50,966 nt of DNA from Lamprocystis purpurea DSM 4197. Lineage in GTDB: Bacteria; Pseudomonadota; Gammaproteobacteria; Chromatiales; Chromatiaceae. The notes under the pieces are model-generated. The model saw only the letters and a program-made list of their open reading frames with translations. It was not told the origin of the DNA and did no database searches. Shown one piece after another: positions 35,225-43,126 of this stretch; position 1 is the first letter of the stretch, and each line of letters opens with the position of its first letter. The stretch is taken from assembly GCF_000379525.1 (NCBI RefSeq), contig NZ_KB902524.1:1-50966 (forward strand), written 5' to 3'. A program made the position numbers and the translations under genes.

Positions 35225-37494
35225 GCATCTCCGCCACCGCCCCCGGGGGCCAGCATGTCCAGCCGCAGATAGGGGTCACCCAACTGGGCGATCTTGCGCT
35301 GCCAATCGGTGAAGTCGAAGGCGCGCACCGGCGGCAGGGGGTCGTCGTCCTGGGGGTCGCCGACCAGGGCCAGCAGCACCTGCGCCTGGGTGCCGGCGGC
35401 GGCGCGCAACTCGCGCAGGAAGTGCAGGTTCTCGGTGATCGGCGGCTGGGAGCCGTCCATGATGACCGCGACCCGTGCCGGAGGGGCCTGCCAGCGTTGG
35501 CCCTCGACCCAGTTCACCACCCCGGCGGTCATGGCGCTGCCCGAGCCAAAGGAGGCGGACGCGGCGACCCGCCAGCCGGTGAGTGCCCCGACCAGTTCCG
35601 CCATGCGGGGGCGCTGTGCTTCTTCAATCAGTTCGTCCACATCGAGTTGGACCAGCACCAGGCAGGCGTCGGCGGCGATGCTGCCCGGAACCTCAGTCCT
35701 ATGGGGTTTTAACGGTGCTGCCGTGGGCTCGGGTGCGGGCTCAACCGCCGGTTCAGACTGGGCTTGCGGCTTGGCTATCGGTTGCGGCGTACTCGTGGGT
35801 GGGGGCCGCGACCCCGGAGCAAACCTCGCTTGCTGCTCCGGTTCCGAAGCCAGTACCGGTATTGGCTTCGGTGCCGGCTGCAGGTCGGGTTGGGGCGGCG
35901 GCTTCAGTCTGCTGTCGGGCGCTGGTCCTGGTGCGCTGTCGGTGGTGGGCCTGGTTTCCGGATGCGGCGGACCTTCGGTTTTGAACTTGGTTTTCGGCCC
36001 GGCCCCAGGCCGGGGCAGCACCTCGTGAGCCGGGCGTCGCTGCTCGGCCGCGGCCGCTGGTGCGGGCTTGGGTGTGGCGGGCCGCGAGGCCGCTGCGCCT
36101 AAGTGTGTAGTCGTGGGGAGCGGTGTCGGCTCGGGGTTCTGACATTCGGGTGCCGACTTTCCTCGTTCCGCAACCGGCACGGGGGTGCTCTGCAGTGCCG
36201 CGCCCATGGATCCCGTCAGCGCCACCTGGTCGGTCAAGTGCGGGGTTGTCGGGCGCGTTGGGGGGGCGGCGATCGGTCGTGCCAGTGGGCCTTGGTGCGT
36301 GACGGGGGCAGGGATCGGCATCGCGGTTCCATGCCCGCTGCCGTGGGTGGCTGTCTCGACCGTGGGGGTCAGCAGGCGGGCATAGAGGGCCTGGGTGCGG
36401 CCCTGGGTGAAGGGCAGTCGCTCCAGCAGGTGCCGCTGGGTCAGGAGCGAGACGCCGAGCAGCAGGAGTCGCGGCAGGAGGCCATAGGTGCAGACCGCCA
36501 GTACCAGGAACCAGCGCCAGGAGCGCAGGTGGTCGGCGTCGAGTAGGTACAGCGGGTCTTTGAGCAGGATGCGAGAGCCCGCGACCTGCTCCAGCGATGG
36601 ATAGCCGACCCCCTCACCGAACAGCCAACCCCAGGGCGTGGCAACAACGCGGGCCAAGTCATGGATGAACTGGGGGCTGAGGTCCAGCGCGGTTTGCCAG
36701 CCGAAGGCCAGGTCCGTGAACGACTCCAGCCCGATCGTCGTCAGGATCACGCCTAGGTTGAAGGCGACGCCGAAGACCTGCGCCGGGATCAGCATCGGGA
36801 GGAAGGAGACAGGTCCGTAGAGTGCGAATTGGGAGCGCAGGCGTCCGACCTGGGTCGCGGTGCCGTCCTTGACCTCCTGGCGAGTGGAGGCGAGGTGCTG
36901 GCGTAGCAGCAAGTGGCTCACCTGGGTCACCAGGGGTCGGATCAGGCGTCCGAGCAGGCTCAGATCCCGGACCGTTTGGCCCACTGGCCGTGCGCGGCGC
37001 ACCAGCCAGGCGATCGTGGCCCCCCCCACCAACAGAAATTGGACGAAAACCAAAAGAAAGATATAGAGGGCAACATTGATCGGGCGATGACCATCGTAAC
37101 TCAGCAGGGCGGAGGCTGCGCCGATGCCGATCAGGAATCCGAGCACCGCCAGCCCCAGCGCGGTGAGTCGCTGCGCCTGGACGAAGGTGCGCCCGGGCAG
37201 CAACAGACGTCGTTCGGGGCGTTCCGCGGCGCGACGTTCGCGCAGCCATCGTCGCAGGCTCCGACGCCGGTGCAGGGTCGTATGGGGCAATATGGTGGCG
37301 ACGGCCGGGGCAATCCGGTTCAGATAGAGTGTGCGGTCGCGTTCCGTCAGTGCGCTGCGGGCCGCGGTGCCTTCGTGCAGCAGCTGCTCGTCGGCGCCCA
37401 GGTAATATTCCAGGTCGATAAGGTCAGCGACCGTCCAGCGATCGGTCTCCCGTGAGTCGTCGTCTTTAGGAGGGTCTGTGTGCCCGATTTTCAT
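35221..37494 (-). CDS. DUF2868 membrane protein, partner of the GTPase
   Basis: About 757 residues. Residues about 80-420 contain four or more membrane helices (LTALGLAVLGFLIGIGAASA, ALYIFLLVFVQFLLVGGATI, a segment near LIPAQVFGVAFNLGVIL and one near WFLVLAVCTYGLLPRLL). A Pro/Ala-rich low-complexity linker (about 450-610) connects to a folded C-terminal domain (VLVQLDVDELIEEAQRPRM, then RVAVIMDGSQPP). ATG 37494 is preferred over 37548. It is translationally coupled to the DUF3482 GTPase, so the products probably form one membrane complex. Confidence 0.82.
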   Translation of the reverse strand: MKIGHTDPPKDDDSRETDRWTVADLIDLEYYLGADEQLLHEGTAARSALTERDRTLYLNRIAPAVATILPHTTLHRRRSLRRWLRERRAAERPERRLLLPGRTFVQAQRLTALGLAVLGFLIGIGAASALLSYDGHRPINVALYIFLLVFVQFLLVGGATIAWLVRRARPVGQTVRDLSLLGRLIRPLVTQVSHLLLRQHLASTRQEVKDGTATQVGRLRSQFALYGPVSFLPMLIPAQVFGVAFNLGVILTTIGLESFTDLAFGWQTALDLSPQFIHDLARVVATPWGWLFGEGVGYPSLEQVAGSRILLKDPLYLLDADHLRSWRWFLVLAVCTYGLLPRLLLLGVSLLTQRHLLERLPFTQGRTQALYARLLTPTVETATHGSGHGTAMPIPAPVTHQGPLARPIAAPPTRPTTPHLTDQVALTGSMGAALQSTPVPVAERGKSAPECQNPEPTPLPTTTHLGAAASRPATPKPAPAAAAEQRRPAHEVLPRPGAGPKTKFKTEGPPHPETRPTTDSAPGPAPDSRLKPPPQPDLQPAPKPIPVLASEPEQQARFAPGSRPPPTSTPQPIAKPQAQSEPAVEPAPEPTAAPLKPHRTEVPGSIAADACLVLVQLDVDELIEEAQRPRMAELVGALTGWRVAASASFGSGSAMTAGVVNWVEGQRWQAPPARVAVIMDGSQPPITENLHFLRELRAAAGTQAQVLLALVGDPQDDDPLPPVRAFDFTDWQRKIAQLGDPYLRLDMLAPGGGGGDA

Positions 37495-37551
37495 GGCGGT
37501 GATGTCGCACTCTCTAAGGTTCGGGTGCGGCCAACGGCCGCGCCGCAACGG

Positions 37552-38334
37552 TTACCTGATGACTCGCGGCATGCGAAACGGCAGCATGGCCTGGACCCAC
37601 ACCGAGGAGAAAGGATCCAAGCTTAGGCGCTCATGGATCAAGTGTATCTCGCGTGTGAGCAACCGTGTCCGGATAACGGAGCGTGCATAGAGTGGCGTGT
37701 CTTCCAGGGTGCGGTCGATGTGCGCCCAGCATTCCGGCTCGCGACGGGTGCCTCGCCCGATGCGCCAGATTCGGCTGTGCGGCAGGGTAATGCGGGGCGG
37801 GGCGATGAACGGCTCGATGCGTCCGGGGCGATCGATGCGCCGGGCCAGCGAGGTCTCTTTGCCGCTCCGGGACGGGGCATGGTAAAGGATGGCGGTCTTG
37901 TCACGCAGGTCGGCCCGCGACCAGTCCCAGCGGCCGAAGCCCTGTTCCGGGGGCTCGCTGCCCGAGTTGGTGTCGAGATAGCCGGTACTGGTGCGTAGGT
38001 CCGGCCGCTTGAAGGCGACCTCAACGCGCGCCATCGAAGCGATGAGCCACCAGCGGTGACGGCCGACGGCGTCCAACTGGAAATCCCGGCGCGTGATGGT
38101 CGTCGGGTAAACCCGCACCTGCCCGCGCACCCGGCTGGAGATGGGCGCTACGATCTCCTCAATGTCGCGAGGTCCTTGCGCACCCACGATGCTGTCAACC
38201 ACCCCGCCATCGGTACCCCCGTTCTCATATAGAGGAGCGACTCCATCCGCCGGTGCGCCCACGGGGCCGCTGCTGACGACGTCGAGCAACTTGCCCCCGA
38301 AGATCACCCGCTTGCTGAACCTGGCACCTGGCAT
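37552..38334 (-). pseudogene. crtC: crtC remnant (carotenoid 1,2-hydratase), 5' part replaced
   Basis: From about residue 59 (EEIVAPISSRVRGQVRVYP) to the end the frame follows CrtC closely: GRHRWWLIASMARVEVAF, GYLDTNSGSEPPEQGFGRWD, LEDTPLYARS, and the closing HERLSLDPFSSVWVQAMLPF. The His/Trp (93, 95) and Tyr/Asp (119, 121) pairs match residues described as catalytic in this family. The usual N-terminal half, with its GGYAWWYVDA-like and IAFLGSVFSPYY-like blocks, is absent. The first 57 residues are unrelated, and the upstream DNA shows no missing piece in any frame. CrtC hydrates the psi end of lycopene or neurosporene. A half protein is unlikely to work, so an intact copy is expected elsewhere. 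Confidence 0.7.
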
Positions 38335-39087
38335 GAACGGAAATGCATTGACTGGGTGGCGGAGGAGCGTCTATTTTACATGAGCAACTCGATCGTCAAT
38401 GAAGATTTCACTATTCACAAAATGTGCTTGCTGGTGTTGAACCAGTCGATCCGTGCGCCGCAGCGAAACAGCGTGCTTCTGGCGATCGATGGTGAATTAT
38501 CCACCAAGTAGACAGCCCCTGCCGCCAGGAAAACGCGCAACAATACCAGTGTGGTTTTTGTTGTCAACAATATCGACATCCGATTCATCGCTTTGTTCCA
38601 ACTGGCCGAATGAACGGAGACCCTGACGGGGTGCCGATGGTTCTAGACTGCGAGCAGAAACGACGCGGGCGCGAGCTAAGGTTACGACCAGGCACCGCGT
38701 TAGGGGCGGTTCTTGGCGCTGGTAGGGTAAGGGCGCGGGAGCCCGTAACGATTCGCCGGGTGATCACCTAATGACTCAGGGCGCATTCCGCCTCGTTGTC
38801 GATGAGGTCACGGGAACAGTTACAGGACGGGAAGCAGTATGCGGCAGCAAGTGCCGAGGACAATGCGAGCGGCTACTGAGCGAATCAACCGTGCGTACGG
38901 ATCGTAAGTATCTTTCGTCAATCGCTATAAGAGCCAAAACAATGCGACACCTTGATCAATCATGTAGGTGCAAAAATTTTGTTATATAATTCATTACATT
39001 GAAGTACTTAGCAGGCAGGGTGCGGGGAACGCAATCACCACGACTCAGAAACCTGAGCCGTGTCGACTGACCCCTAAAGGCCGTCAG
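38335..39087. other. Intergenic region between crtC remnant and puc genes
   Basis: About 750 bp without a supported gene. A stem CACGACTCAG/CTGAGCCGTG (39039-39062, one mismatch, four-base loop) lies just downstream of the last pucA and may protect or end that transcript. TGTC and GACA half-sites at 38562-38577 have the wrong spacing (9, not 10) for PpsR. Confidence 0.45.
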
Positions 39088-39333
39088 TTACTTGCTGACA
39101 GGCGCCGGGGCAACCACGGCGACGGGAGCGTGAAGCTTCGCGACGGAATCCTTGAAGCCATAGCCGGGCAGGGAGAGGGCATAGCTGTGAACCAGCCACA
39201 TCTGGACCATCAGCACGATGAACCACGGCACCATCCAGTTGGCGGGATTGATCACGGTCCAGATCTTCCAGTCTTCTTCCGGATGCTCGATCTTGACGAT
39301 GGACTCATCGGACATCAGATACGGAACTTTCAT
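39088..39333 (-). CDS. pucA: LH2 antenna alpha polypeptide (copy 1)
   Basis: An 81-residue light-harvesting 2 alpha chain. KIWTVINPANWMVPWFIVLM opens the membrane helix, and MVQMWLVHSYALSLPGYGF contains the His that ligates the B850 bacteriochlorophyll. The N-terminal MKVPYLMSDESIVKIEHPEE extension and the Ala/Pro/Val-rich C-terminal tail (APVAVVAPAPV) are longer than in non-sulfur bacteria but shared by all three copies here. It is last in a pucBABA transcript. Confidence 0.93.
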   Translation of the reverse strand: MKVPYLMSDESIVKIEHPEEDWKIWTVINPANWMVPWFIVLMVQMWLVHSYALSLPGYGFKDSVAKLHAPVAVVAPAPVSK

Positions 39334-39377
39334 TTAAATACCCCGTTAGTGTAAGACGTGAACCAGAGCAGAGAGAA

Positions 39378-39518
39378 TCAGAACCAGGGCTGATAGGCCC
39401 AGGTCACCAAATGGACCGCGGACGCAATCATCACCCAGCTCCACACACCATGCTTCCAATGCTCGTGAAACTCTTTCGCCTGCTCGTTGGTCAGACCCGA
39501 GATGTTGCCGGAATTCAT
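39378..39518 (-). CDS. pucB: LH2 antenna beta polypeptide (copy 1)
   Basis: A 46-residue beta chain starting MNSGNISGLTNEQAKEFHEH. The first conserved His (EFHEHW) is near the B800 region, and VMIASAVHLVTWAYQPWF holds the B850-ligating His and the C-terminal Trp motif. The protein is identical to copies 2 and 3. It precedes pucA copy 1 by 44 bp on the minus strand. Confidence 0.95.
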   Translation of the reverse strand: MNSGNISGLTNEQAKEFHEHWKHGVWSWVMIASAVHLVTWAYQPWF

Positions 39519-39546
39519 ATTCTAAACCTCTTAAGAGCGTTTGGAT

Positions 39547-39642
39547 AAAGATCGCCTTGCCCGTGAGGGAAAGGCTGCACTCGATTGACTGCGGGCTTAG
39601 GCCCGCAGTCTCGATCCCCTATCGGAGCGCGGGGCGATCTTT
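39547..39642. repeat. Intercistronic stem-loop between the two puc pairs
   Basis: Outer arms AAAGATCGCC (39547-39556) and GGCGATCTTT (39633-39642) enclose a perfect inner stem, ACTGCGGGC/GCCCGCAGT (39588-39609) with a four-base loop flanked by TCGA on both sides. In the minus-strand transcript it directly follows the stop of pucA copy 2 and could stabilise the upstream pucBA segment or partly stop transcription before the next pair. Confidence 0.65.
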
Positions 39643-39880
39643 ACTGAACGGGGGCCGGGGCGACCACGGCGACGGGGGCGTGCAGCTTCGCGACGGAATC
39701 CTTGAAGCCATAGCCGGGCAGGGAGAGGGCATAGCTGTGGACCAGCCACATCTGGACCATCAGCACGATAAACCACGGCACCATCCAGTTGGCGGGGTTG
39801 ATCACGGTCCAGATCTTCCAGTCGTCTTCCGGGTGCTCGATTTTGACGCTCTCATCGGCCATCAGAACGGGAACTTTCAT
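39641..39880 (-). CDS. pucA: LH2 antenna alpha polypeptide (copy 2)
   Basis: A 79-residue alpha chain, almost identical to copy 1 from KIWTVINPANW onward and with one residue less near the N-terminus (MKVPVLMADESVKIEHPEDD). The B850-ligating His lies in MWLVHSYALSLPGYGF. It belongs with pucB copy 2, 39 bp upstream. The near identity of the two pairs shows a recent tandem duplication. Confidence 0.93.
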   Translation of the reverse strand: MKVPVLMADESVKIEHPEDDWKIWTVINPANWMVPWFIVLMVQMWLVHSYALSLPGYGFKDSVAKLHAPVAVVAPAPVQ

Positions 39881-39919
39881 TTCATTTACCTTGTATGTGT
39901 GAGTTTGCGCGAAGCCGAA

Positions 39920-40060
39920 TCAAAACCAAGGCTGATAGGCCCAAGTCACCAAGTGGACCGCGGATGCAATCATCACCCAGCTCCACACGCCATGCTTCCA
40001 GTGCTCATGAAACTCCTTCGCCTGCTCGTTGGTCAAACCCGAGATGTTGCCAGAATTCAT
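39920..40060 (-). CDS. pucB: LH2 antenna beta polypeptide (copy 2)
   Basis: A 46-residue beta chain, the first gene of the pucBABA transcript. ATG 40060 is chosen over an upstream GTG because it matches the other copies and is preceded by GAGG. It has the conserved EFHEHW and SAVHLVTWAYQPWF motifs. It is driven by the promoter at 40190-40217. Confidence 0.94.
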   Translation of the reverse strand: MNSGNISGLTNEQAKEFHEHWKHGVWSWVMIASAVHLVTWAYQPWF

Positions 40061-40189
40061 TCTCGTAACCTCACAATGTTGTGAAAACCAGTGTCCCTTC
40101 GCCGGTGGCGGGGACACGCTGCATAGATCGCTAGATCGCAGTACCGTTGCGCTTGTCTCGTCTTAGAGCCACCCGGCGATCTCGGCATT

Positions 40190-40255
40190 AGTTTAACCCG
40201 TCGGCCGACCGTGTCAAGACTAACTGACATTTAATTGTGTCAGGGCCAGCTTACA
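40190..40255 (-). promoter_or_regulatory. puc promoter with two PpsR/CrtJ-type sites
   Basis: Minus strand: TTGACA (40212-40217), a 16-bp spacer and TAAACT (40190-40195). The -35 box lies inside the palindrome TGTC-N10-GACA at 40212-40229. A second TGT-N12-ACA site at 40238-40255 starts 26 bp further upstream. PpsR/CrtJ represses photosynthesis genes through paired sites of this form. The expected leader is about 120 nt. Confidence 0.8.
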
Positions 40256-40516
40256 TAAAGCGGGCTTGCGGACCGCAAGACAAGGTCGCCGTGGACGCGA
40301 CCAGGCGGAACAGGGTGGCGGCCGACATCAAGCCGAGCAGGGCTGATGAATCCCTCGGGGCCTGTCAGGGTCACGGGCCCCGGCACGGTCCGATGACCGG
40401 CGGGGTCTGGGGCCGGAACGACAGCCGACGAGTCGCCGACACGCGAACAATCATTCCGATCGCACCCCGGGCACGCATGCGTTGCAGAGTAACCGGGTCG
40501 CGGGGAAGCGGCTCCC
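40256..40516. other. Gap between pucBABA promoter and the orphan pucB
   Basis: No pucA-like sequence was found in either strand, so the extended beta gene has no alpha partner directly behind it. No other feature was recognised. Confidence 0.5.
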
Positions 40517-40828
40517 CTAGAACCAGGGTTGATATGCCCAGGTCACCAGATGAACGGCCGCAGCGATCATCACCCAGCTCCAGACGCCATGCTTCCAGTG
40601 CTCGTGAAATTCTCTCGCCTGTGCGTCGGTGAGGCCCGATAGGTTCCCGGCCTTCTGCCCAGTGGACTTCGCTGATCCACCAACGAGGCCCGCCTGGTTC
40701 GCGGTTTTCTGCTCAGCGGACTTTGATAGCCCGCCGACCGGGGCCGCCTGGTTCGCGGTTTTCTGCTCAGCGGGCTTCGCTGGTCCGCCAGCGACGCCAG
40801 GCGATTTGGGCGTTTTCCACACAGCCAT
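40517..40828 (-). CDS. pucB: LH2 beta polypeptide with N-terminal repeat extension, orphan
   Basis: A 103-residue protein. Residues about 62-103 are a normal LH2 beta chain (GLTDAQAREFHEHWKHGVW through VHLVTWAYQPWF). In front are about 57 extra residues rich in Ala, Lys, Gly and Gln with an 18-residue repeat (VGGLSKSAEQKTANQAGL-like), nearly three copies; the last merges into the normal N-terminus. At the DNA level a 28-bp block at 40692-40719 recurs exactly at 40746-40773. The frame is uninterrupted and has its own PpsR-type promoter, so it is probably expressed. The extension would lie on the cytoplasmic side of the antenna ring; its role is unknown. Confidence 0.85.
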   Translation of the reverse strand: MAVWKTPKSPGVAGGPAKPAEQKTANQAAPVGGLSKSAEQKTANQAGLVGGSAKSTGQKAGNLSGLTDAQAREFHEHWKHGVWSWVMIAAAVHLVTWAYQPWF

Positions 40829-40962
40829 TTAAATTACTACCTCTATTATAGGGTTTAGAACGAAGCCATATTTCTGGGCGCGCCCCGGGTGTTAGTGCCG
40901 CACAGCAGCGATTCGGATAGTCGCCCCGGGCGACGCTGGCCGGCTACCACGTAGCCGTGGTT

Positions 40963-41002
40963 AGTGTAGCTTGACATAGCTTCGTGTCAAGAAGCGTTGA
41001 CA
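40963..41002 (-). promoter_or_regulatory. Promoter with PpsR/CrtJ-type site for the orphan pucB
   Basis: Minus strand: TTGACA (40985-40990), a 16-bp spacer and TACACT (40963-40968). The -35 box lies in a TGTC-N10-GACA palindrome at 40985-41002, the same design as the two pucBA promoters. A TGACA-N8-TGTCA arrangement overlaps it. The divergent crtF gene starts 208 bp away, so the site may act on both. Confidence 0.75.
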
Positions 41003-41108
41003 GCGAGGCATTCGCACTGTTAGGCAAACCTCCAGCGACCGTTGTCTGCAAGGTCGTGGTTGATGACGAAATGTAGGTGCGGCGCAACTGGCTCGGAATG
41101 AAAATTAA

Positions 41109-41137
41109 TTGACGAGGCAGGGGAAAACGTCTATCCT
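41109..41137 (+). promoter_or_regulatory. Putative sigma70 promoter of crtF
   Basis: TTGACG (41109-41114), a 17-bp spacer and TATCCT (41132-41137), 73 bp before the crtF ATG. Confidence 0.45.
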
Positions 41138-41209
41138 TTTCAGATTAACTTAAGCGTTAGCGATCATCGACATGCCGACGCTGAAACTGTACACCAGTAG
41201 GGATTTAGT

Positions 41210-42367
41210 ATGGACCCGATGCGGTATATCGAACCGGCCGTGGTCCCCGGCGGGCGGGTCGCGGGCTGGCATCGAGGCTGGCTGGACCTGCGCAATCGGC
41301 TCCTGGCATCCCCGCGCTTCCAGCGCTGGGTGGCCGGGTTCCCGCTGACGCGGCCGCTCGCCCGGCGCCGGGCGCGGAATCTGTTCGACCTGTGCGCAGG
41401 ATTTGTCTACTCGCAGATCCTCTTTGCCTGTATCGAGTTGGATCTCTTCGACCTGCTTGCCGAAGGTCCTTTGAGCGTGCGCGATTTGGCCGGGCGTCTA
41501 GATCTTCCGGAGCCCGCGACTTGGCGCTTGCTCAAATCGGCCGAGTCCCTGGAACTGGTTGAGTGCATTGCCGCGGATCACTATGCCCTAGGCGAACTGG
41601 GGGCGGCCCTGCGCGGCAATCCGGGGATCGTGGAGATGGTGCGTCACCACGCTATGCTCTACCGCGATTTGGCGGACCCCGTGGGTCTGCTGCGTGACCG
41701 GCGCACGACCCATCTGGGGGCCTATTGGGCCTATGCCGACAGCACGGCGCCAGAGCGTCTGGAGACCGGTAGCACCCGCGACTACACCGCCCTGATGAGC
41801 GACTCGCAGGGACTGGTCAGTAGTGACATTCTGGACAGCTATTCCATGGAGCCGCACCGTCGGCTGCTGGACCTGGGGGGCGGGAATGGGACCTTTCTGG
41901 CGGCGGTCGCGGCCCGCTGGCCGCACTTGGACTTGCGGCTCTTCGACCTGCCCGCGGTGGTTGAGCAGGCCAGGGAGCGCTTGGCGCGCGAGGGGTTGGC
42001 GAACCGCGCCCAAGCCATCGGCGGCGACCTGTTTCGCGATACCCTACCGTCAGGAGCTGACCTGATCACCTTGGTGCGCGTGGTCCATGACCACGACGAT
42101 GGTCCAGTGGTGGGGCTCCTGCGCGCCGCCCGTGAGGCGTTGTCGGACGGTGGGACCCTACTCTTGGCCGAACCGATGGCCGGGACGCCGGGGGCGGAGC
42201 CGATTGGCGAAGCCTACTTCGGTTTCTATCTGTGGGCCATGGGCAGCGGGCGTCCGCGTACCAGTAAGGAGCTCACCGCCATGCTGCACCAGGCCGGCTT
42301 CACCACGGTGCGCGAGGTTTCCACGCGGCGGCCCCTGCTGATGCGTCTCCTAGTCGCCCGCGCCTGA
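41210..42367 (+). CDS. crtF: Carotenoid O-methyltransferase
   Basis: A 385-residue SAM-dependent methyltransferase of the CrtF type, which methylates the tertiary 1-hydroxyl of acyclic carotenoids (the psi-end methoxy group of spheroidene, spirilloxanthin and okenone). An N-terminal helical dimerisation region (ARNLFDLCAGFVYSQILFAC, then LFDLLAEGPLSVRDLAGRL) precedes the SAM motif LLDLGGGNGTFLAA (about 219-232), DLRLFDLPAVVEQAR, and LVRVVHDHDDGPVVGLLRAA with the catalytic-type His. GGTLLLAEPMAG and HQAGFTTVREV follow. It is divergent from the orphan pucB. Confidence 0.92.
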   Translation: MDPMRYIEPAVVPGGRVAGWHRGWLDLRNRLLASPRFQRWVAGFPLTRPLARRRARNLFDLCAGFVYSQILFACIELDLFDLLAEGPLSVRDLAGRLDLPEPATWRLLKSAESLELVECIAADHYALGELGAALRGNPGIVEMVRHHAMLYRDLADPVGLLRDRRTTHLGAYWAYADSTAPERLETGSTRDYTALMSDSQGLVSSDILDSYSMEPHRRLLDLGGGNGTFLAAVAARWPHLDLRLFDLPAVVEQARERLAREGLANRAQAIGGDLFRDTLPSGADLITLVRVVHDHDDGPVVGLLRAAREALSDGGTLLLAEPMAGTPGAEPIGEAYFGFYLWAMGSGRPRTSKELTAMLHQAGFTTVREVSTRRPLLMRLLVARA

Positions 42368-42399
42368 CCACGACGCGCAGGAAATTCAGGACTCTGCCT

Positions 42400-42618
42400 C
42401 ACCGGCACCCGCTGCTCCATTCCATTGATAGCCCCGCGGGCCTGCGCGCCATCGCCGAGCCGCCGCCCGGCAGCACGGGGAGCGCCGTCCAGGTGGTCGC
42501 GGTGATCGGTGACGGGGCCTTGAGCGGCGGCATGGCCTTCAAGGCACTGAACCTGCTTTTCGTTCGACAACAGAAACACTGCGGCTCGGTTACCCGAGCC
42601 GCAGTGACTGCCGCGTAA
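42400..42618 (+). pseudogene. dxs: dxs remnant with internal deletion
   Basis: One open frame directly after crtF joins two separate pieces of 1-deoxyxylulose-5-phosphate synthase: the N-terminal LLHSIDSPAGLRAI and the thiamine-diphosphate segment VVAVIGDGALSGGMAFKALN. About 120 intervening residues are missing, and the frame ends 24 residues after the second piece. The enzyme feeds isoprenoid and hence carotenoid synthesis, and dxs often lies in photosynthesis gene clusters, so this is a relic of an ancestral neighbour. Confidence 0.75.
42578..42605. terminator. 12-bp perfect stem-loop after crtF/dxs remnant
   Basis: ACTGCGGCTCGG and CCGAGCCGCAGT with the loop TTAC. It is very stable but has no U-tract; it may end or protect the crtF transcript. 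Confidence 0.55.
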
Positions 42619-42735
42619 ATGCTGCCTCTGATTGAAGGCTAATACGGCACAGTAATATCCATTACCGTAGGGAGAGGTGCGGCCTGATCACGCGTCGCGT
42701 TATCAGCTCAGCTATACCTCATAATAAGTAGCCGT

Positions 42736-42775
42736 AAAAAAAGCGACTTCACCTCAAGGGCGAAGTCGCTTTTTT
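42736..42775 (-). terminator. Bidirectional intrinsic terminator after pucBA copy 3
   Basis: AAAAAAGCGACTTC and GAAGTCGCTTTTTT flank an 11-base loop. It has an A-tract on one side and a T-tract on the other, so it would work for the minus-strand pucBA transcript and for plus-strand transcription from crtF. Confidence 0.85.
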
Positions 42776-42832
42776 ATATCAGGGCACTTGGGCCCGCGTT
42801 CTAACGCGAGCCAGCGCCTGCGGAGCTTTATC

Positions 42833-43087
42833 TTACTGAGCGACAGGAGCGGGGGCCATTACCACGACGGGTTGTTTGGCGGCGTACGCGTTGGCAGCGG
42901 CATCCTTCCAGCCATAGCCGGGCAGGGCCAGGGCATAAGTATGAATCATCCACATTTGGACCATCAGCACGATGAACCACGGAACCATCCAGTTGGCTGG
43001 GTTGATTACGGTCCAGATCTTCCAGTCTTCTTCCGGATGCTCAATCTTGACGATCTTCTCATCGGCCAGCAGATAAGGAACTTTCAT
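42833..43087 (-). CDS. pucA: LH2 antenna alpha polypeptide (copy 3)
   Basis: An 84-residue alpha chain with the same core as copies 1 and 2 (KIWTVINPANWMVPWFIVLM) but differences after the helix: MWMIHTYALALPGYGWKDAA and a longer tail (AAKQPVVVMAPAPVAQ). PGYGW replaces PGYGF close to the B850 pigments, so its spectrum may differ slightly. It forms a two-gene operon with pucB copy 3 and is followed by an intrinsic terminator. Confidence 0.93.
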   Translation of the reverse strand: MKVPYLLADEKIVKIEHPEEDWKIWTVINPANWMVPWFIVLMVQMWMIHTYALALPGYGWKDAAANAYAAKQPVVVMAPAPVAQ

Positions 43088-43126
43088 TTAAATTACCTTG
43101 GGTTGTGGATTTTGGACGATGCCTGA

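Noticed and set aside
38562-38577. PpsR site upstream of the crtC remnant
   Set aside because: TGTC and GACA are 9 bases apart instead of 10, and no promoter boxes fit.
40229-40516. Hidden pucA partner for the extended pucB
   Set aside because: No trace of the KIWTVINP block in any frame of this gap.
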